A model generated the notes under the pieces. The model saw only the letters and a list, made by a program, of their open reading frames with translations. It searched no databases and was not told the DNA's origin. Of a stretch of 5,453 nucleotides of DNA, positions 1 through 3,345 are shown piece by piece (within the stretch, counting starts at the first letter, position 1; every line of letters begins with the position of its first letter). Source of the DNA: a bacterium (GTDB taxonomy: Bacteria; SZUA-79; Acidulodesulfobacterales; Acidulodesulfobacteraceae); NCBI GenBank assembly GCA_021789455.1, contig JAJYJN010000072.1:1-5453 (forward strand), written 5' to 3'. The translations under genes and the position numbers were made by a program.

Positions 1-2
1 CA

Positions 3-191
3 AGCGGTTACGGCTCTTATATATTTCCGCTTATCGAATATTATCTATATCTGCCCCTGATAAAACTGTTCGAAAAAATCAGTTCCGTAACGACCGAACT
101 TATGCAGAACGGTTCTTTAAATTTGTACATATTTTATATATTCTTCGTCTTTATCGCGGCTTTTTTTATAATCGTTATGATACCCTTGTAA
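3..191 (+). CDS. C-terminal end of a HyfB/NuoL-like proton-translocating membrane subunit (5' partial)
   Basis: This is the last 62 codons of a plus-strand gene that begins before the window and stops with TAA at 189-191. The visible end starts SGYGSYIFPLIEYYLYLPL. An amphipathic segment follows (KLFEKISSVTTELMQNG), and then a final hydrophobic helix (about residues 41-62 of the fragment, LNLYIFYIFFVFIAAFF...). The pattern 'Y..LPL.KLFEK.S....LQNGSLNLYI.Y' is what I associate with the C-terminus of hydrogenase-4 subunit B (HyfB/HycC) and related NuoL/MrpA-family antiporter-like subunits. Those are integral inner-membrane proteins that couple a hydrogenase or complex-I-like module to proton translocation. 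Only the last helix and its preceding loop are visible, so the exact subunit cannot be decided; another NuoL/NuoM-like paralogue is possible. The gene converges on the fxsA-like gene with no strong terminator between them. Confidence 0.62.
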   Translation, partial: SGYGSYIFPLIEYYLYLPLIKLFEKISSVTTELMQNGSLNLYIFYIFFVFIAAFFIIVMIPL

Positions 192-254
192 AATTTATAA
201 TGCAGGAGGGACAGTTTCAAAACGAAACGATAAAAAAGCAATATTTTATTTATT

Positions 255-776
255 TTAGTGTTTTTTAAAAGGCAGGGAGATTAAATTAGTCTTATGCGGT
301 TTTTCATCAGCGTCGGGATCTTCAGCCTCTCCGGCTTCCGTCGTAAATACATCCATGCCGTCTTCGGCTTCGTTATGTACGTTATGATAATAATAAGTAA
401 AATTGCCTTTCAATTTATTTTTGAAGTATTTAAATATCAGATATATTAGAAAATAATTTAAAAACGGAATCAAAAAAAGAACCGCTATGCAGTCGGTTAT
501 AAATCCGGGAATAAAAAACAGCACTCCGGCGATAAAGTAAGCCGCCGATTTAATAAAATTTTTATTTAAAATTTTTCCTTTTGAAAAATCGTATAGCGCA
601 TTTTGAAAAGCCGCATATTTAATTCTTTTAGTTATTACGTAACCTGCTATACTAAATAAAATCAAAAGGCCGGCTGTTTCGGCATAGCCCAATCTTTCGG
701 CTATTTCTATAAATACGTAAATTTCTAAAAATATATCTATAACTATTGCAAAAAAAATTTTTCCAAATAAACCCAT
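255..776 (-). CDS. fxsA: FxsA family inner-membrane protein
   Basis: This 173-residue protein has the FxsA layout. A first hydrophobic segment (about 6-25) contains EIYVFIEIAERLG, a second (about 33-50) contains the small-residue helix LLILFSIAGYVITKR, and a paired hydrophobic block (about 78-117) carries the family signature PGFITD at 90-95 followed by a hydrophobic stretch ending in IP. The tail (about 132-160) is hydrophilic and strongly acidic (EAEDG, EAGEAEDPDADE), then ends basic (PFKKH). FxsA is a small cytoplasmic-membrane protein; in E. coli its overproduction relieves F-exclusion of phage T7, and its normal role is poorly defined. The length is close to that of the E. coli protein. 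It lies 30 bases downstream of the histidine kinase on the same strand, so it is probably the last gene of that operon. I see no clear Shine-Dalgarno sequence before its ATG at 774-776, so translation may depend on A/T-rich unstructured mRNA. Confidence 0.85.
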   Translation of the reverse strand: MGLFGKIFFAIVIDIFLEIYVFIEIAERLGYAETAGLLILFSIAGYVITKRIKYAAFQNALYDFSKGKILNKNFIKSAAYFIAGVLFFIPGFITDCIAVLFLIPFLNYFLIYLIFKYFKNKLKGNFTYYYHNVHNEAEDGMDVFTTEAGEAEDPDADEKPHKTNLISLPFKKH

Positions 777-806
777 AATTTAATATACAACGAATTTAAA
801 TAATAA

Positions 807-2051
807 TCAAATTTGAATTTTATTTGAATCGATTTTAAAAATATTTTTGCCGCCCGCATATTCATATATAATTTTTAATCCGTGTTTTTCTATTATTTGT
901 TTTGTTATATACAAACCTAGTCCGAAGCCGTCTTTGTTTTTTGCGTTAATATCTTTTGCAAAAGGCTCAAACATAGCGTCTTCGGAAATAGAAGGTTTTG
1001 CGCCTTCGTTTATTATGCTCAAAACGCCTTTTTCTATGCTTACGACGACGGCCGATTTCTCGTCGGTTTTAAATTTAACCGCATTATCCAATAAATTTTT
1101 TATAGCTATGCTAAGCAGTTCGCAATCCGCTTTAACCGTATAATTCGGATTATCGAAAATAACGTTTATAACGCCGTCGTTTTTTACGAAAAGCAGTTCG
1201 GTCGCCCTGTCGATTACGTCTTTTAAACCGCAGGCGGTCATATTTAAAATTTCGCTTCCGGCCGCTATTTTTTCAGCTGCGAAAAGTTCGTTTATAAGCA
1301 TTTCAAGCCTGTTAAAAATGTCAGTGAATATTCTTTTTTTATTTCCGTCTTCGTCTTTTAATAATTCGAGGGCAATTTTTCCTTTAGTAATAGGCGTTTT
1401 TAATTCATGGGCTATGTTTCTTATAAACCAAACTCTAGTATTCATGGTTTTTTTAAGATTATCGACAGCTTCTTTAAATTCTTTCGCCAAAAAACCTATC
1501 TCATCCTTTCTTGAAGCATAGCCGCCTAAATCGACGTATATATTTCCGTTTTTAAATTCTTCTATATTGTCCCTTAATTTTTTAAGAGGCCTTATAGAGC
1601 GGAATATACTGATATATAAAAGAATAAGTACGACGTTTAAACCTATCCATGCTACCAATAAAACGTTCTGCCTTTCGTTTATGCCCGAAATTCTTTGCAA
1701 TAAAAGATTAGTTGTTCCTGTTTTAGACTTGAAATATAAATACTTATTTCCGTCTGAGCTAAGTAAATTAAGCGTATAATTAAGGCGGGGAGGATTTCTT
1801 TTTAATATAATTTTGCCGTTTTTTAATATCTTATCGATATTTTTTTTATTTTTTATTAAATTAACGCCGAACATTCCCGCGTCTTTCAATTTATTTTTTT
1901 TAACCAGAAGCACGGCTTTTCTAAGAAATTTGAAAGTTTCGACGCGGTTTATTATTTTATGCGCAAATAAATAGAAAAAAAGCAGTACCGCAAAAGACAG
2001 AATAAAAACTATATTTATTTTAAACAATACGGAGTGCCTGTTAATTTTCAT
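807..2051 (-). CDS. Membrane sensor histidine kinase, ArsS-like
   Basis: This 414-residue inner-membrane kinase has the standard order: TM1 (about 9-30), an extracytoplasmic sensor region (about 31-128), TM2 (about 129-150), a HAMP linker (about 151-203), the dimerisation/phosphoacceptor domain, and a C-terminal HATPase domain. The H-box is RNIAHELKTPITKGK with His215 as the predicted phosphorylated residue. The N-box is KNLLDNAVKF (N319, N323), the F-box is FEPF (361-364) and the G2 box is GFGLGL (375-380). The G1 box is reduced to INEG (347-350), where many kinases have DxGxG. The 'HELKTPI.KGKI' wording with a short DHp is typical of ArsS-type kinases of Campylobacterota, which pair with OmpR-type regulators and respond to acid in Helicobacter; assignment to that subgroup is my inference. 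The sensor region is very basic (17 Lys and 6 Arg against 5 acidic residues). The start overlaps the regulator's stop by 11 bases, which suggests translational coupling, and no separate ribosome site is evident. Confidence 0.9.
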   Translation of the reverse strand: MKINRHSVLFKINIVFILSFAVLLFFYLFAHKIINRVETFKFLRKAVLLVKKNKLKDAGMFGVNLIKNKKNIDKILKNGKIILKRNPPRLNYTLNLLSSDGNKYLYFKSKTGTTNLLLQRISGINERQNVLLVAWIGLNVVLILLYISIFRSIRPLKKLRDNIEEFKNGNIYVDLGGYASRKDEIGFLAKEFKEAVDNLKKTMNTRVWFIRNIAHELKTPITKGKIALELLKDEDGNKKRIFTDIFNRLEMLINELFAAEKIAAGSEILNMTACGLKDVIDRATELLFVKNDGVINVIFDNPNYTVKADCELLSIAIKNLLDNAVKFKTDEKSAVVVSIEKGVLSIINEGAKPSISEDAMFEPFAKDINAKNKDGFGLGLYITKQIIEKHGLKIIYEYAGGKNIFKIDSNKIQI

Positions 2052-2745
2052 CGCAGTAAAATTTATATCCGTAACCCCTTATGGACTTAATGTATTTTGG
2101 ATTTCGCGGGTCATCCCCTATTTTTTTTCTTATTCTTCCTATCAAAACGTCTACCGTCCTGTCTATGCTCTCATAGCTCATAGTTTTAATGTTTTCCAAA
2201 ATATAGTCCCTTGTAATAACATTCCCTTTATTTTTATATAAAAGCAAAAAAAGTTCGTATTCCGCTGAGGTTAAGTCGACGGTTTTTCCGTTTTTTTTAA
2301 TAAGCATTTTGTTTTCGTCTATTTCAAAGCCGCCGCCGGTATCAACCTCATTATTGCCGGTAAAATTGCTTTTATTAGACGCTTTTCTTCTGATTACCGC
2401 TCTGATTCTCGCGACAAGCTCTCGCGGATTGTAGGGCTTTGCGACGTAATCGTCGGCACCTATTTCAAGTCCCGTTACTATGTCGGAATAATCGCCCCTT
2501 GCCGAAGAAATAATTATCGGAAGACCGTATAACTGCGAAACCGATTTGCATACTTCTAATCCGTCGGAGTCCGGTAACGTCAGGTCTAAAATTAAAAGGT
2601 CAAAGCCGTCTGCGTTCTCTTTTAAAGCGTTAAGTCCGCCTTCCGCAGTTTCAAAATTTACCAGCTCTATATTAAATTTGTAAAGATATTCTTTTAAGAG
2701 TTCGGCAATTTCTTTGTCGTCTTCAATCATTATAACTTTTGTCAT
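2041..2745 (-). CDS. OmpR/PhoB-family response regulator
   Basis: This is a 234-residue DNA-binding regulator, the usual length for the family. The receiver domain (about 2-120) has the acidic pocket E8/D9/D10, phosphoacceptor Asp54 (LLILDLTLPDSDG), the switch residue Ser81 (IISSARG), the aromatic switch Tyr100 (GADDY) and the invariant Lys103 with a following proline (AKPY). A short Asn/Gly-rich linker (about 121-139) leads to a winged helix-turn-helix domain (about 140-231). Its features are LTSAEYELFLLL, the recognition-helix region RTVDVLIGRIRKKIG (196-210) and the wing IRGYGYKF. It receives phosphate from the kinase encoded immediately downstream, with overlapping ends, and would bind direct-repeat DNA as a dimer. 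There is no AAA+ domain, so it is not an RpoN activator. It is the first gene of the minus-strand operon. The ATG at 2743-2745 gives the expected N-terminus (TKVIMIEDD), but no strong Shine-Dalgarno sequence precedes it. Confidence 0.93.
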   Translation of the reverse strand: MTKVIMIEDDKEIAELLKEYLYKFNIELVNFETAEGGLNALKENADGFDLLILDLTLPDSDGLEVCKSVSQLYGLPIIISSARGDYSDIVTGLEIGADDYVAKPYNPRELVARIRAVIRRKASNKSNFTGNNEVDTGGGFEIDENKMLIKKNGKTVDLTSAEYELFLLLYKNKGNVITRDYILENIKTMSYESIDRTVDVLIGRIRKKIGDDPRNPKYIKSIRGYGYKFYCDEN

Positions 2746-2780
2746 AATATTTAAAACTGGTTAAAATTATTCATAAAATA

Positions 2781-2786
2781 ATTATA
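2781..2786 (-). promoter_or_regulatory. Candidate -10 box for the regulator-kinase-fxsA operon
   Basis: Read on the minus strand, this is a perfect TATAAT located 35 bases upstream of the regulator ATG. That would give a leader of roughly 30 nt. No good -35 hexamer lies 16-18 bases upstream; the DNA there is AT-rich. The sequence just upstream of the -10 box (minus strand GAATTAACATTAAT, within 2791-2804) contains the AACATTAAT motif that recurs near the divergent gene and could be an operator. In DNA this AT-rich a chance TATAAT is common, so the call is modest. Confidence 0.4.
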
Positions 2787-2927
2787 TCGCATTAATGTTA
2801 ATTCAAAATAAATATTACGTAAACAGCCAAATTTTTATTTTTTTTAGAAATATAATGAAGATATTTTTGAGCCGGAATCGGAATATCGGTTAAAAGACGA
2901 AGACGGCATTCAGCCAACAAAGTTCTC

Positions 2928-2953
2928 AATTCGCCAACTTAGTTGGCGGAATT
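2928..2953. repeat. Inverted repeat CGCCAAC-TTA-GTTGGCG with AATT flanks
   Basis: Perfect 7-base arms (2932-2938 and 2942-2948) surround a TTA centre. They are extended by AATT on the left (2928-2931) and AATT on the right (2950-2953), with G2949 as the only unpaired base. No T-run follows on either strand, so it does not look like a rho-independent terminator. It sits about 215-235 bases upstream of the predicted sigma-54 transcription start and could be a protein-binding site. A related half-site (AGCCAACAAAGTT) lies about 20 bases to the left. Confidence 0.55.
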
Positions 2954-2983
2954 AGCCGGCAGAAATTATTCCCGCCTTAAATA

Positions 2984-2997
2984 TTAAACCGGTTTAA
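2984..2997. repeat. Perfect 14-base palindrome TTAAACCGGTTTAA
   Basis: The self-complementary sequence TTAAACC/GGTTTAA has no mismatch and no spacer. Its half-site TTAAACCG occurs again at 3061-3068, and a near-copy TTAAAACG occurs at 3080-3087. It is centred about 170 bases before the predicted sigma-54 start, the usual distance for an enhancer-binding-protein site. This is a candidate operator; the protein is unknown. Confidence 0.5.
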
Positions 2998-3080
2998 CCA
3001 TAGCATACATTCGCCGCCCTCTTTTTTCGTCCCCAGTTCCTTTCCAGTCCTAATCTGCCGTTAAACCGTAAAAGTCGGAT

Positions 3081-3096
3081 TAAAACGTCCGTTTTA
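3081..3096. repeat. Inverted repeat TAAAACG-TC-CGTTTTA
   Basis: The 7-base arms are perfect, with a 2-base centre. It resembles the palindrome at 2984-2997 (TTAAA-C-CG core) with wider spacing. It lies about 65-80 bases upstream of the predicted sigma-54 start, so it may be a second binding site for the same regulator. Confidence 0.4.
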
Positions 3097-3135
3097 GTTT
3101 CCCGCTTCCAGCAGTTTTATCTCTTTTTTGCATTA

Positions 3136-3152
3136 TGGCACAAAAATTGCTT
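3136..3152 (+). promoter_or_regulatory. Sigma-54 (RpoN) -24/-12 promoter of the adhesin gene
   Basis: The sequence TGGCAC-AAAAA-TTGCTT matches the RpoN consensus TGGCACG-N4-TTGC(A/T) at every strongly conserved base. GG is at 3137-3138 and GC at 3149-3150, with the obligatory 10 bases between them. It points towards the TPS exoprotein gene. The predicted start is near 3162, leaving a leader of about 184 nt. RpoN promoters need an activator bound upstream, and the palindromes at 2928-3096 are candidates. Confidence rests on the exact spacing and the position in an intergenic region. Confidence 0.72.
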
Positions 3153-3154
3153 AT

Positions 3155-3172
3155 AACATTAATAACATTAAT
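3155..3172 (+). repeat. Tandem duplication of AACATTAAT
   Basis: Two exact 9-base copies (3155-3163 and 3164-3172) span the predicted sigma-54 start site. The same 9-mer is present on the minus strand at 2791-2799, just upstream of the candidate -10 box of the two-component operon. A regulator site shared by the divergent genes is possible, but in such AT-rich DNA simple slippage is also plausible. Confidence 0.4.
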
Positions 3173-3177
3173 AGCAT

Positions 3178-3200
3178 TTATAAATTTATTAAATTTATAA
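3178..3200. repeat. AT-only inverted repeat with perfect 11-base arms
   Basis: The arms TTATAAATTTA and TAAATTTATAA surround a single central T with no mismatch. It contains no G or C. In the predicted adhesin leader RNA it could fold into a weak hairpin; as DNA it is a possible binding site for an AT-specific protein or for H-NS-like silencing. It is followed by an A-rich stretch on the plus strand, so it is not a plus-strand terminator. Confidence 0.45.
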
Positions 3201-3240
3201 CATAGTTAAAAAAACAAAAACAACCCGTAGCTTCATTATT

Positions 3241-3264
3241 TTAATTCGGTGTTTAATTCGGTGT
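3241..3264 (+). repeat. Exact tandem repeat of TTAATTCGGTGT (two copies)
   Basis: Copies at 3241-3252 and 3253-3264 are identical and directly adjacent. They lie 82-105 bases upstream of the adhesin ATG. A TATTAT (3286-3291) that could serve as a sigma-70 -10 box follows, so the pair may form an operator or a -35-proximal site for a second promoter. Direct repeats one helical turn apart also fit OmpR-family binding sites; here the period is 12 rather than 10-11 bases. Confidence 0.5.
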
Positions 3265-3332
3265 AGAAAATTATATATATTATGATATTATACACATAGT
3301 ACATATAAAAAATAAAAAAATAAATATTTCAA

Positions 3333-3338
3333 AAGGAG
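3333..3338 (+). promoter_or_regulatory. Ribosome binding site AAGGAG of the adhesin gene
   Basis: A strong AAGGAG lies 7 bases before the ATG at 3346-3348 and fixes that start. It contrasts with the three minus-strand genes, which have no clear Shine-Dalgarno sequence. Confidence 0.85.
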
Positions 3339-3345
3339 CGCCATT

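Larger units (their letters stand above)
2746..3345. other. 600-base divergent intergenic region with a GC-richer central island
   Basis: No gene with a start codon and recognisable product is visible on either strand here. The two flanks (about 2746-2870 and 3155-3330) are extremely AT-rich. The middle (about 2870-3125) is visibly richer in G and C, and from about 3005 to 3130 it is pyrimidine-rich on the plus strand. The region separates the minus-strand two-component operon from the plus-strand adhesin gene. It holds a sigma-54 promoter, four inverted repeats and two tandem duplications, listed separately. Two start-less open stretches cross the island: 2894-2980 (+), reading ...SQFANLVGGISRQKLFPP and then a stop, and 2994-3116 (-), reading ...VLIRLLRFNGRLGLERNW... 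and then a stop. They may be relics of a lost gene or chance. Confidence 0.7.

Noticed and set aside
214..228. Hairpin GTTTC-AAAAC-GAAAC as terminator between the convergent genes
   Set aside because: The stem is only 5 weak pairs and no T-run follows directly on either strand, so it is not a credible rho-independent terminator.
200..268. Short plus-strand ORF (22 codons, MQEGQFQNE...) with a nearby AGGAGG at 204-209
   Set aside because: The AGGAGG lies inside the ORF, not before its ATG, no start codon follows at a usable distance, and the ORF runs into the end of the fxsA gene on the other strand.
847..1779. Plus-strand open frames at 847-1143, 1318-1521 and 1567-1779
   Set aside because: They are antisense to the histidine kinase, whose full motif set is intact; these products show no domain.
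2041..2745. Local response regulator as the direct RpoN activator
   Set aside because: It has a receiver plus winged-helix domain only and no AAA+ ATPase module, which RpoN activation requires.
3131..3133. Minus-strand mini-ORF starting here (MQKRDKTAGSGK..., 17 residues)
   Set aside because: It has no ribosome site, is very short and overlaps the sigma-54 promoter; at most it belongs to the possible relic.
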